Below, piece by piece: positions 8,140 through 16,812 of a stretch of DNA of 34,558 bases (the first letter of the stretch is position 1; each line of letters opens with the position of its first letter). Origin of the DNA: Bacteroidales bacterium UBA6828 (GTDB lineage Bacteria > Bacteroidota > Bacteroidia > Bacteroidales > Paludibacteraceae); the NCBI GenBank assembly GCA_002452095.1, contig DKEG01000001.1:20200-54757 (forward strand), read 5' to 3'. Position numbers and translations under genes: made by a program. Below the pieces are notes generated by a model, which made no database searches, was not told the DNA's origin, and saw only the letters and a program-made list of their open reading frames with translations.

Positions 8140-8934
8140 ATGAAAAAGACCGTTTTTTCCGTATTACTACTGGCAGTGGTGGGTTTGCTTTGCAGTTCGG
8201 CAGGCAAACGCCCCGTTACCCTATTTATGGTGGGTGATTCGACTATGGCAGACAAAGAAGAGTTGGATATATCTCCCGAGCGCGGTTGGGGGCAGTTGTT
8301 TCCCACGTACCTGACGGGCAATATCGTGGTAGAGAACCATGCACGCAACGGACGCAGCACCAAATCGTTCATAGCGCAAGGGCGCTGGGCGGAGGTGATG
8401 AACCGTGTAAAGAAAGGCGACATTGTGCTGATACAATTCGGGCATAATGATGCGAAGCAATCCGATTCGTTGCGATATACGCCGATTGCGGACTACGAGC
8501 AGAACCTGATGCAGATGATCAGCGAGGCGCAGAAAAAGAAAGCGCACGTGATACTCTGCACGCCTATCTCGCGCCGCTATTTCAAGGACGGCGTATTCTA
8601 CCCCCGCCACGGGGGTTACCCTGATGCGGCACGGCGTGTAGCGCAGCGGATGAATGTGCCTTTGCTGGACTTGGAGAAGAGTACGGCAGAATGGCTGACC
8701 AACCTCGGCGATGAGCAGAGCAAACAGTACTTTATGAACGTGGCTGCGGGCGAGTGCCTCAAATACCCGGAAGGAAAAACCGACAACACGCACTTGCGCG
8801 AAGCAGGGGCGTTGGAGGTGGGACGCCAAGCCGCAGAGCAGATGAAAGCATTGGACTTGAAATGGCTGTCGAAATATATCACATTGGACAACAACGAGGT
8901 GGTTTATACAACCCCCTGCGGAGTACACTACTAA
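8140..8934 (+). CDS. secreted SGNH-hydrolase, rhamnogalacturonan-acetylesterase-like
   Basis: This 264-residue enzyme carries a signal peptide and all SGNH blocks: GDST with catalytic Ser34, NGRST (69-73), GHND with Asn103, and DNTHL with Asp215 and His218. Together with the length this fits carbohydrate esterase family 12, which removes acetyl groups from pectin-type glycans in the periplasm or outside the cell. The gene starts an apparent operon with a PCMD-domain protein and a glycosyltransferase (gaps of 31 and 2 bases). No polysaccharide lyase or susCD gene is present nearby, so the natural ester substrate is uncertain. Confidence 0.88.
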   Translation: MKKTVFSVLLLAVVGLLCSSAGKRPVTLFMVGDSTMADKEELDISPERGWGQLFPTYLTGNIVVENHARNGRSTKSFIAQGRWAEVMNRVKKGDIVLIQFGHNDAKQSDSLRYTPIADYEQNLMQMISEAQKKKAHVILCTPISRRYFKDGVFYPRHGGYPDAARRVAQRMNVPLLDLEKSTAEWLTNLGDEQSKQYFMNVAAGECLKYPEGKTDNTHLREAGALEVGRQAAEQMKALDLKWLSKYITLDNNEVVYTTPCGVHY

Positions 8935-8965
8935 TGTGTAATGCGTAATTTGTAATTTGTAATTA

Positions 8966-9922
8966 ATGAAGAGACAAGCAATACTACTGTTGTCTTTGGT
9001 TATCGGGTCGTCGGCTCTGTTTGCCGAGCGGGTGGAGATGCTGCCTTTCGGTGATATGGAGCAATGGACGGTACGGTATATCAAAGAATCGAAACTGCTG
9101 GGGGGGAACACACGCACGCTCTATTGCGTAGCACCAACCGACACCATACGCAAGAATGCACCCTATGTATATGGCAAGACAGGCAGTCCGTGGTCCACAA
9201 GCAATGCATACGCCAATGTGATAGGCATCGAGAAATCGGCTTGCACGGCAGTACCGGAGCGCAGGGGGAAAGATGGTACGTGCTGCCGGTTGGACGTATC
9301 TATGTTGGGTGTACGCGTAATGGGAATGATTGATATACAAGTGCTTGCCGCAGGTACGCTCTATACGGGGCGGACGATAGAGCCGATCACGAGTGCAAAC
9401 GACCCATACAAGAACATCGATTTCGGTGTACCTTTCACAAAGCGTCCGACGGCGTTGCAATTCGACTACAAGTGCCTAATCTCGCCCGAGAACTGGGTGT
9501 GGTATGCCAAGGGCTTAAGCAAACCGCGCAAACAGGACGGACACGACGAGGCAGAGGCGTACCTGTATCTGCAGCACCGCTGGGAAGACGAGGACGGCAA
9601 TATCCACTCGGTGCGCGTGGGCACGGCTTATGAGCGGTATAACAAATCGCAGTTGGAATGGCAGAACGGGCACCGCATCCCCATCCACTACGGCGACATC
9701 ACGGGCGAACCGTGGTTCAAACCCTATATGGGTTTCAACACCAACCAGCGTGCGATGAACTCGAAGGGCAAGATGGTGCCTATCCAAGAAGAGGGTTGGG
9801 ACGCCACCAAGCAACCGACACATATTGTGATTATGCTCACAGCGGGACGCTACGAGGCGTTTGTAGGGCATGCAGGCAACGTGATGTGGGTGGATAATGT
9901 AGCACTTGTTTACGACAAATAA
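8966..9922 (+). CDS. secreted PCMD-domain protein
   Basis: The 318-residue protein has a signal peptide (cleavage near residue 20, ALFA-ER). The rest resembles the PCMD family (putative carbohydrate metabolism domain), with the FGVPFTKRPTALQFDYK block in the middle and a final beta segment (HIVIML..GRYEAFVGH..WVDNVALVY). Such domains are beta-sandwich, presumed glycan-binding modules at the cell surface. It follows the SGNH esterase by 31 bases; the gap is filled with a TAATTTGTAATT-type repeat. A run of seven G (9100-9106) lies in the early coding part, a possible but weak slippage site. Family call moderate to good; ligand unknown. Confidence 0.75.
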   Translation: MKRQAILLLSLVIGSSALFAERVEMLPFGDMEQWTVRYIKESKLLGGNTRTLYCVAPTDTIRKNAPYVYGKTGSPWSTSNAYANVIGIEKSACTAVPERRGKDGTCCRLDVSMLGVRVMGMIDIQVLAAGTLYTGRTIEPITSANDPYKNIDFGVPFTKRPTALQFDYKCLISPENWVWYAKGLSKPRKQDGHDEAEAYLYLQHRWEDEDGNIHSVRVGTAYERYNKSQLEWQNGHRIPIHYGDITGEPWFKPYMGFNTNQRAMNSKGKMVPIQEEGWDATKQPTHIVIMLTAGRYEAFVGHAGNVMWVDNVALVYDK

Positions 9923-9924
9923 CC

Positions 9925-11097
9925 GTGGCATCCTGGTATTCATTATCATTGTCGGACTATTGCCTGTTGGGCGCATTGGGGCTTGTTTTTGTGTTTCAGG
10001 TGTATTTCTACGCCCGCTATATGGCGGCACCTGCACGCAAGATTCGCCGTGACCGAGAGGCTCAACCACCTGACATCCACCTGACATCCACCAGTGTTTC
10101 GCCGCAAGGTGTGTCGGTGATTGTATGCGCCCGCAACGAGGGATACCACCTCGAGCCGTATCTGCAGTCGCTGCTCACGCAGGATTATCCGCTCTATGAG
10201 GTGATTGTGGTGGATGACGGTTCGGAAGACAACACCTCGGCGGTGATTGACTCCTATATATCGCGCGACGCGCGTATGCGCACAACGTTTGTGCCACGCG
10301 AGGCGCAAGTGGGCAGTTCCAAGAAGTTGGCACTGACATTAGGCGCAAAGGCGGCGAAATATGATTATCTGCTTTTGACAGATGCCGATTGTCGCCCCGA
10401 ATCGACGCATTGGATCAGCGAGATGATGCACGGGTTCGACAAGCCCGAGACGGAGGTGGTTCTCGGTTACGGAGCCTACTTCAAGGACAAAGGGGAGATC
10501 AACCGTCTGGTGCGGTTTGACACGCTGTTCAACGGATTGCACTATCTAGGTGCCGCCTTGTGCAAGCACCCGTATATGGGTGTGGGGCGCAACCTTGCTT
10601 ATAAAAAATCGCTGTTCTTCGAGAGTGGCGGTTTCTCGCACCTGATGACCGAGCGGGCGGGCGATGACGACCTGTTTGTCAACCGCGTGGCAACGGGAAA
10701 AAACACTTCGGTAGTGGTATCGCGCGACAGCCTGACGTGGTCGGTATCGAAACATACACTGCGCGAATGGCTGCTACAGAAACGCAGGCACTTGAGCGTA
10801 TCGCCAAAATACCGTCCGGCTACGAAATTCCGTCTCGGCATAGAGCCGATGACGCGCGGATTGTTCTATGCACTGCTGATTACGATAATCGTATACGGGT
10901 CGCCCGTGACGTGGATTGCGGCGGCAACACTGTTTGCAGCACGGATGCTGATGCAGATACTGATCATTGATATATCCGCATGGCGAATGGGATTGTCCTT
11001 GTTCGGATTGAGCGTGGTGTGGTACGATATTTGTCTGCCGTTAGTAACGCTGTATATGCTTGTTACACAGCCGTTCCGCCCGAAGCAGCGGTGGTGA
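9925..11097 (+). CDS. membrane family 2 glycosyltransferase
   Basis: The 390-residue protein has an N-terminal membrane helix (about 12-32), a GT2 domain (VSVIVCARNEGYHLEPYL, VVDDGSEDNTS, TDADCRPES) and C-terminal membrane helices (about 312-350 and 362-385). The start is GTG at 9925, two bases after the upstream stop, suggesting translational coupling; the first ATG would delete the membrane helix. Topology resembles processive, HAS-like membrane transferases. An 11-bp tandem repeat (10066-10092) lies inside the gene between the membrane anchor and catalytic domain, adding residues without breaking the frame. Confidence 0.85.
   Translation: MASWYSLSLSDYCLLGALGLVFVFQVYFYARYMAAPARKIRRDREAQPPDIHLTSTSVSPQGVSVIVCARNEGYHLEPYLQSLLTQDYPLYEVIVVDDGSEDNTSAVIDSYISRDARMRTTFVPREAQVGSSKKLALTLGAKAAKYDYLLLTDADCRPESTHWISEMMHGFDKPETEVVLGYGAYFKDKGEINRLVRFDTLFNGLHYLGAALCKHPYMGVGRNLAYKKSLFFESGGFSHLMTERAGDDDLFVNRVATGKNTSVVVSRDSLTWSVSKHTLREWLLQKRRHLSVSPKYRPATKFRLGIEPMTRGLFYALLITIIVYGSPVTWIAAATLFAARMLMQILIIDISAWRMGLSLFGLSVVWYDICLPLVTLYMLVTQPFRPKQRW
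10066..10092. repeat. 11-bp tandem repeat inside a coding sequence
   Basis: Two perfect CCACCTGACAT copies (10066-10076 and 10077-10087) plus a partial third. It encodes the linker around QPPDIHLTSTS between the membrane helix and GT2 domain of the glycosyltransferase. Confidence 0.8.
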
Positions 11098-11199
11098 TAA
11101 ATTAATGTGTAAATTTGTAAATGTGTAAATTAATGGCAGAACGGGCTGTTTTAGAAAACATATAATTGACCATTAATTAACCATTAATACAACGCATAG

Positions 11200-11269
11200 C
11201 CATTAACGTGCAACCATTAACGCGTAGCCACTAACGCGTAGCCACTAACGCAACGCCATTAACGTGCAA
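11200..11269. repeat. 14-bp tandem repeat, 5 copies
   Basis: Five consecutive 14-bp units of type CCATTAACGCGTAG, alternating CCATTA and CCACTA forms and CGTGCAA, CGCGTAG or CGCAACG ends. It fills the gap between the glycosyltransferase and the DUF3467 gene; degenerate copies extend left to about 11168. Confidence 0.85.
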
Positions 11270-11313
11270 CCACAAACATTTGCGAAGCAAATAACAAACA
11301 CGAAGTATATATT

Positions 11314-11619
11314 ATGGAAGAAAAGAAACTGAACATCAACCTCACGCCCGAAGTAGCGGAGGGTACGTATGCCAACCTGACTATTATCGCCCACTCGCCC
11401 AGCGAGTTCGTTTTCGATTTTGTACGTATGATGCCGGGTATGGAACAGGCATCGGTGAAATCGCGCGTGATTATGACGCCTGACCAAGCCAAGAAACTGC
11501 TTTTTGCTCTGCAAAACAATATCGCCCAATACGAGAAACAATTCGGCAAGATACAGAACCCCGGCGGACCTATCCCAGGCAGCACGTTGCCGATGTCTTT
11601 CGGTGGCGGCGAGGCGTGA
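11314..11619 (+). CDS. DUF3467-family protein
   Basis: The 101-residue protein matches the DUF3467 pattern: a central block YANLTIIAHSPSEFVFDFVR followed by a Met-rich turn, VKSRVIMTPDQAKKLLFALQNNI, and a flexible Gly/Pro tail. The family is small, cytosolic and uncharacterised; no catalytic residues are visible. It precedes the nucleoside phosphorylase by 69 bases on the same strand; the gap carries AATTTACAAATTTACAAA-type repeats. Confidence 0.85.
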   Translation: MEEKKLNINLTPEVAEGTYANLTIIAHSPSEFVFDFVRMMPGMEQASVKSRVIMTPDQAKKLLFALQNNIAQYEKQFGKIQNPGGPIPGSTLPMSFGGGEA

Positions 11620-11688
11620 TTCAATGCACAATGCATAATGCGCAATTTACACACTTACAAATTTACAAATTATTTAATTATCAGTACT

Positions 11689-12564
11689 ATGAAAACTTTC
11701 CCTGCTTCCCAACTGATTATCAATGATGACGGAAGTATATTCCACTTGCATCTCAAACCCGAGTTTTTAGCCGACAAGATTATCCTCGTAGGCGACCAGA
11801 ACCGTGTGGATATGGTAGCCTCGTTCTTTGACGAAGGCAGTATCGAATGTAATGTGCAAAGCCGCGAGTTTCACACGATTACAGGTAAATTCCACGGCAA
11901 GCGTATCTCGTGTATCTCCACGGGTATCGGTACCGACAACTGCGATATTGTGATGAATGAGATTGATGCACTGGCGAACATTGATTTTGCCACCCGCACC
12001 GAGAAAGCGGAGAAACGCAGTCTGGAGATTGTACGTGTCGGCACCTGCGGCGGTATGCAGGAGGATATTCCTCTCGGTACGTTCCTTGTGAGTCAGAAAT
12101 CCATCGGTTTCGACGGTGTGCTGGCGTTCTACGAAGACCGCGACAAGATTTCCGACCTCGGTTTCGAGAAAGCCCTTGTGGACTTTATCCACTACCCCGC
12201 CAAGGCGGCTGTGCCGTATATCGTCAAAGCGAATGAAGAATTGGTGGATCGTATTGCGAAAGACGATATGATGCGCGGTTGCACCATCGCCGCCAACGGT
12301 TTCTACGGACCGCAAGGGCGTGTGCTGCGTGTGAACATCGCCGTACCCGATATCAACGAGCGCATATCCGCTTTCCGCTACGAGGGGCAGCGTATCACCA
12401 ACTACGAGATGGAGGGGTCGTGTATCGCCGGACTTGCGCTCCACATGGGACATAAGGCTATGACCGTCTGCTGTGTCATCGCCCAACGCAAGACAGAAGC
12501 AGCCAACACCGACTACAAACCCCGTATCAAAGAACTCGTCCGCACCGTGCTGAAGCGGATTTGA
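11689..12564 (+). CDS. nucleoside phosphorylase (uridine-phosphorylase-like)
   Basis: The 291-residue protein belongs to the PNP/UDP phosphorylase family: GDQNRVDMVASFFD early, substrate-access region GIGTDNCDIVMNE, the phosphate/nucleoside motif RVGTCGG, and the ribose-binding NYEMEGS. It cleaves a nucleoside with phosphate to base and ribose-1-phosphate in the cytosol; uridine is the most likely substrate but is not certain from motifs. ATG 11689 was chosen because the in-frame extension to 11638 is repeat DNA and lacks family residues. Confidence 0.88.
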   Translation: MKTFPASQLIINDDGSIFHLHLKPEFLADKIILVGDQNRVDMVASFFDEGSIECNVQSREFHTITGKFHGKRISCISTGIGTDNCDIVMNEIDALANIDFATRTEKAEKRSLEIVRVGTCGGMQEDIPLGTFLVSQKSIGFDGVLAFYEDRDKISDLGFEKALVDFIHYPAKAAVPYIVKANEELVDRIAKDDMMRGCTIAANGFYGPQGRVLRVNIAVPDINERISAFRYEGQRITNYEMEGSCIAGLALHMGHKAMTVCCVIAQRKTEAANTDYKPRIKELVRTVLKRI

Positions 12565-12799
12565 CGGATTCCGAGACATATTGCACAAAGCAGCGTATGA
12601 TATAAAAAACAAAACCGGCAAAACCTTTCTTGCGGCACAACCGACATCCCGCTTCACGTTGTTTGCGGAAACCCTGTTGCACATACCGCATTAGAAAATA
12701 TACAGAAAAATAATCCAAATATCTTTTATTGGCTTTTACCATTAGCACTACAAAACCACATCACACAATACATATTTAACAACCAACTTTTTACATTTT

Positions 12800-14212
12800 A
12801 TGAAACAAATTTATTCTTTTCTATTATCCTTTGTTGCTGTATGTACTACCAGTTTCGTATATGCGCAAGATTACAACAAAGATGAGGTTCAACAAATGGC
12901 ATCTGCTTTTTTAGGCAATGGTATTAGTACATTTAGTAATGCTACCTCAACGCTAACCATTGATTCTTTGTTTTTAGGTGATAATCCGAAAATGTTTCTG
13001 TGTCAAAACGGAACTAATTGGGTAGTCTTGGCTAATGAACAATTGGTAAAACCTATCGTTTGCCATGGAGAGGGTACTATCACTTTGGATGAATTGTATA
13101 AATCACCTCTTTGGTTCTTATTAACAGAATCAATGATAGGTTTGGATTCTATTCGTATTTTAGGCGATGAGGCAAACCAAGAAGGATTTGCAACCGATAA
13201 TGGTATTGCAACATTGGCAAGTAGTACAGCGATGACACCACTATTAGAGAAAAATGGACGAATCAACAAATGGGGACAAAGCCAAAATAATGATTATACA
13301 AGTGATATTTCAAAAAGTTACAATAAATTATGTCCGGCTTTTTATAATGTTTCTAATGGTAGAACCATTGTCGGGTGTACAGCCGTGGCAATAGGACAAA
13401 TTCTTTGGTATTGGAAATTTCCGTCTTCAGCACGCATCCCTGTTAGCATTGATATTGCCGGTATCACCTCTTATGATTTCGAAACACATTACTACGATTG
13501 GAATAATATGCCGGGACGCTTATATAACAATACTCCACAAAAACAAATTGACAACGTTGCCGGATTATTACGAGATTGCGGTTATTCCGGCAATATGATA
13601 TATGGTGCAGAAGGTTCTTCTATGACCTTAACCAATGCAATATATGCATTGCGCAATGATTTTAATTACTCTGCACATATGAAGCAATACTCCAGTGGAG
13701 CAAAGAAATTCAACAATATCATCAAGGCAGAAATTGCTGCAGGACGTCCTGTAATGATACAAGCAACACATTCTACAAATGTTAAAGAATATGGCACACA
13801 CACTTTTGTCATAGATGGATACGATAGTAATGCAGAAGAATATCATCTGAATTTAGGTTGGAAAGGAAATTACGACAGTTGGTACTCAGTATCCGGCAGC
13901 AATAGTTATTTTAATTATCGTGTAGCACGTCGTATGCTGTATGAGATTATTCCAAATAATACAAAGCAAGCGGCTGCACCTCAAAATTACGATACAGAAG
14001 AAAATGAAAATGATATTATTACCATTGGTGAAAATCATATCACTTTCAGTGCTTCTGATATAGAACAATGGGCTATTTATAACAACTATGGCAATTTAAT
14101 GTTAGAAGGAAACGGGTCTTCCATTAACATTGATAATTTGCCAAACGGATTATATATCATTAGAAGACAAATAGCCGGTTCCATCAAGTCTAAAACATTC
14201 CTCAAACGCTAA
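12800..14212 (+). CDS. secreted C10-family (streptopain-like) cysteine peptidase with T9SS-like tail
   Basis: The 470-residue product has a signal peptide, a propeptide region (about 23-150), and a peptidase domain with catalytic Cys193 in VGCTAVAIGQ and His334 in YGTHTFVIDGYD, the SpeB/Prevotella interpain pattern. The last 70 residues form a beta module ending in LPNGLYIIRR..KSKTFLKR, typical of type A sorting domains read by type IX secretion, so the enzyme is probably released or surface-attached. Codons are strikingly AT-rich compared with flanking genes. The next gene starts 4 bases after the stop and is a candidate inhibitor or partner. Confidence 0.9.
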   Translation: MKQIYSFLLSFVAVCTTSFVYAQDYNKDEVQQMASAFLGNGISTFSNATSTLTIDSLFLGDNPKMFLCQNGTNWVVLANEQLVKPIVCHGEGTITLDELYKSPLWFLLTESMIGLDSIRILGDEANQEGFATDNGIATLASSTAMTPLLEKNGRINKWGQSQNNDYTSDISKSYNKLCPAFYNVSNGRTIVGCTAVAIGQILWYWKFPSSARIPVSIDIAGITSYDFETHYYDWNNMPGRLYNNTPQKQIDNVAGLLRDCGYSGNMIYGAEGSSMTLTNAIYALRNDFNYSAHMKQYSSGAKKFNNIIKAEIAAGRPVMIQATHSTNVKEYGTHTFVIDGYDSNAEEYHLNLGWKGNYDSWYSVSGSNSYFNYRVARRMLYEIIPNNTKQAAAPQNYDTEENENDIITIGENHITFSASDIEQWAIYNNYGNLMLEGNGSSINIDNLPNGLYIIRRQIAGSIKSKTFLKR

Positions 14213-14216
14213 AGAT

Positions 14217-14618
14217 ATGAAAAAGTCTATTTATCTTATTCTACTGCTCATCGGTTGCATATTTGCGGGCTGTAAAAAGGATTATGCCGTATTGGAAATA
14301 TCTGCACCACACAAAATAGTAATGGAGGTAGGCGATAGTTTACTCATACATTGGGAGGGGAAATGCCCCGTACGAACAAATACAACGTCGGTCTATTACT
14401 CTCCAGATTTTGGGAAAGGAGGAGATTGGCGTTATGTCCCAAATACTGCAATATGCTATGTCAGAGAAATTGTAGAGAATGGCGATAAGGTATACGATGG
14501 TGATGTGTATCTTTATGCGCAGCGAGCAGGTCGAGACACTTTAATGGCGGAGATGATAACCATAGGACACGACAATGGCACTATGTTTTATTATCCGATA
14601 CTGGTTATTGATAAATAA
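14217..14618 (+). CDS. small lipoprotein, candidate partner/inhibitor of the C10 peptidase
   Basis: The 133-residue protein has a lipoprotein signal with lipobox IFAGC (Cys19) followed by Lys-Lys. The mature part, about 115 residues, appears all-beta (alternating hydrophobic strands, many Tyr, Asp and Gly). It begins 4 bases after the C10 peptidase stop and shares its AT-rich composition, so the two are almost surely co-transcribed. In Bacteroides fragilis, C10 peptidase genes are known to be linked to small staphostatin-like inhibitor genes; by analogy this protein could protect the periplasm from premature peptidase activity. No sequence match to a known inhibitor was recognised, so the role is inferred from context. 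Confidence 0.75.
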   Translation: MKKSIYLILLLIGCIFAGCKKDYAVLEISAPHKIVMEVGDSLLIHWEGKCPVRTNTTSVYYSPDFGKGGDWRYVPNTAICYVREIVENGDKVYDGDVYLYAQRAGRDTLMAEMITIGHDNGTMFYYPILVIDK

Positions 14619-14649
14619 TTTTAACACTTACTATCCGTATGCGTTTGTT

Positions 14650-14682
14650 ATAGGATGCGCATAGGATAGGCATAGGATAGAC
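14650..14682. repeat. 11-bp tandem repeat, 3 copies
   Basis: Units ATAGGATGCGC, ATAGGATAGGC and ATAGGATAGAC follow each other without gap, in the 150-base interval between the small lipoprotein and the M49 peptidase gene. Confidence 0.85.
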
Positions 14683-14771
14683 GTGCTTTGCCCATTTAAT
14701 TTTTAACACAAATTATATGTTCGATTGATATAATTAACGTTCAAAATTCATTCACATAAACTTATCTATTT

Positions 14772-16766
14772 ATGCGTAATCTATTTGTTTCAATCACATT
14801 AGGTGCGTGTGTACTGCTATGCATTTCGTGCCAAAAACAACAACCCAAAGAATTTAATTACAACGTGGACAAGTTTTACGATCTGGAGATTCTGCGTTAC
14901 CAAGTGCCCGGTTTCGAGGAACTGACACTGCAGCAGAAAACGCTCGCTTACTACCTTTCAGAGGCGGCTTTGCAGGGGCGCGACATCCTTTTTGACCAAA
15001 ACGGGCGTTACAACCTGCGTATCCGCCGTGCCTTGGAGGCTCTCTACACCAACTATCAGGGTTCGCGCGACAGCGAAGAGTTCCTCAACATGGAGAAATA
15101 CCTCAAGCGCGTGTGGTTCTCCAATGGTATTCACCACCACTACTCGGAGGATAAGTTCCTGCCCGAGTTCTCGCAGGAGTGGTTCTGCAACGCCTGCAAA
15201 GAAGCGGGTGTAACCTACGACGAGGCGATTCTGCCCGTGATGTTCGATCCCTCTGTAATGCCCAAGCGCACCAACCAGCAAGACGGGCAAGACCTGGTGC
15301 TGACCTCTGCGGGCAACTACTACGAGGGCGTTACCCAAGCCGAAGCCGAGGCGTACTATGCCGCACACAAGGACAACTCGCCCGAACCGATATGGGTGGG
15401 GCTGAACTCCAAACTTGTCAAAGAGAACGGGCAGGTGGTGGAAAAGACCTACAAAGTGGGAGGAATGTACGGTGAAGCCCTCGCCAAAGTGGTCTATTGG
15501 CTCGAAAAAGCCCTGCCGTATGCCGAGGACGACGCACAGCGCGAGGCGATTGAGAAAATGATTGAGTTCAACCGCACAGGCGATCTCAAGACATTCAACG
15601 AATACTGCATAGCATGGGTAAAAGACCTGAACAGCCGCGTGGACTATATAAACGGGTTCACCGAGGTTTATACCGATCCGCTCGGTATCACGGGCGCATG
15701 GGAGGCAATGGTCAATTTCAAAGACATGGAGGCAACCAAACGCACTTCGATCATCTCGGCGAATGCACAGTGGTTCGAAGACCACTCCACCACCGACCCC
15801 AAATACAAGAAAGAGGAAGTGAAAGGCGTGAGCGCAAAGGTTATCACCGCCGTAATTCTCGGCGGAGACTGCTACCCCGCTACGCCTATCGGCATCAATC
15901 TGCCCAATGCCAACTGGATCCGCAAAGAGTACGGTTCCAAGTCCGTAACCATCGACAACCTGATGCACGCCTACAACGAAGCAGCGAAAGGCAACGGCTT
16001 CAACGAGGAGTTTATGATTGACGACTACACCCGCCACCTCTATGAGCAGTATGGTTCGATGTGCGGCGACCTGCATACCGACCTGCACGAGTGTGTCGGA
16101 CACGGATCGGGCAAACTGCTGCCGGGCGTAACCAAAGATGCCCTCAAGGAGCATGCTTCCACCATTGAAGAGGCGCGTGCAGACCTGTTCGGACTCTATT
16201 TTATGGCAGACCCGAAACTTGTCGAACTCGGTTTGTTGCCCAACGGCGAAGCATACAAAGCGTTCTACTACCAGCAGATGATGAATGGTCTGATGACGCA
16301 ACTCGTACGTATTGAGCCGGGCAAAGATATAGAGGAAGCCCATATGCGCAACCGCCAACTGATTGCCCAATGGGTGTACTGGCACGCAAAGAACAACGAG
16401 GTGGAAATCGTTGAGCGCGATGGCAAACACTACCTGAAAATCAATGATTATGAAGGACTCCGCACACTCTACGGGCAGTTGCTCGCCGAGATACAGCGTA
16501 TCACGTCCGAGGGCGACTATGCCGCAGCCAAAGAGATAGTGGAAACGTATGCCGTGAAAGTGAATCAACCGCTGCACCGCGAGATTTTGGAGCGTTATGC
16601 ACACCTCAACCTCGCCCCATACAAAGGGTTTGTCAATCCCGTTTACACACCGGTGTATGACGCAGAGGGCAATATCACCGATGTGAAGATCGACTACACC
16701 GAGGGCTACGTGGAGCAGCATCTCCGCTACTCGCGGGACTATTCGTGGCTGCCCGACATTAATTAG
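14772..16766 (+). CDS. M49-family dipeptidyl peptidase III, lipoprotein
   Basis: This 664-residue protein begins with a lipoprotein signal (ISC, Cys20) and carries the M49 zinc motif HECVGH (His439, Glu440, His444) plus the third ligand in EEARAD (Glu467). Dipeptidyl peptidase III releases dipeptides from the N-terminus of short peptides; the lipid anchor suggests action on the periplasmic side or outer membrane, fitting peptide nutrition. Length and full motif set indicate an intact enzyme. Composition is GC-richer again, unlike the preceding C10 pair, so functional linkage to that pair is possible but not shown. Confidence 0.92.
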   Translation: MRNLFVSITLGACVLLCISCQKQQPKEFNYNVDKFYDLEILRYQVPGFEELTLQQKTLAYYLSEAALQGRDILFDQNGRYNLRIRRALEALYTNYQGSRDSEEFLNMEKYLKRVWFSNGIHHHYSEDKFLPEFSQEWFCNACKEAGVTYDEAILPVMFDPSVMPKRTNQQDGQDLVLTSAGNYYEGVTQAEAEAYYAAHKDNSPEPIWVGLNSKLVKENGQVVEKTYKVGGMYGEALAKVVYWLEKALPYAEDDAQREAIEKMIEFNRTGDLKTFNEYCIAWVKDLNSRVDYINGFTEVYTDPLGITGAWEAMVNFKDMEATKRTSIISANAQWFEDHSTTDPKYKKEEVKGVSAKVITAVILGGDCYPATPIGINLPNANWIRKEYGSKSVTIDNLMHAYNEAAKGNGFNEEFMIDDYTRHLYEQYGSMCGDLHTDLHECVGHGSGKLLPGVTKDALKEHASTIEEARADLFGLYFMADPKLVELGLLPNGEAYKAFYYQQMMNGLMTQLVRIEPGKDIEEAHMRNRQLIAQWVYWHAKNNEVEIVERDGKHYLKINDYEGLRTLYGQLLAEIQRITSEGDYAAAKEIVETYAVKVNQPLHREILERYAHLNLAPYKGFVNPVYTPVYDAEGNITDVKIDYTEGYVEQHLRYSRDYSWLPDIN

Positions 16767-16812
16767 GACAAAGAACAAAGAATTAAATTGCTCTGCATAG
16801 TAATTATACATT

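Noticed and set aside
7895..8143. 82-residue open frame between aroC and the esterase gene
   Set aside because: It is made of the 11-bp element and promoter DNA, so it is not a protein gene.
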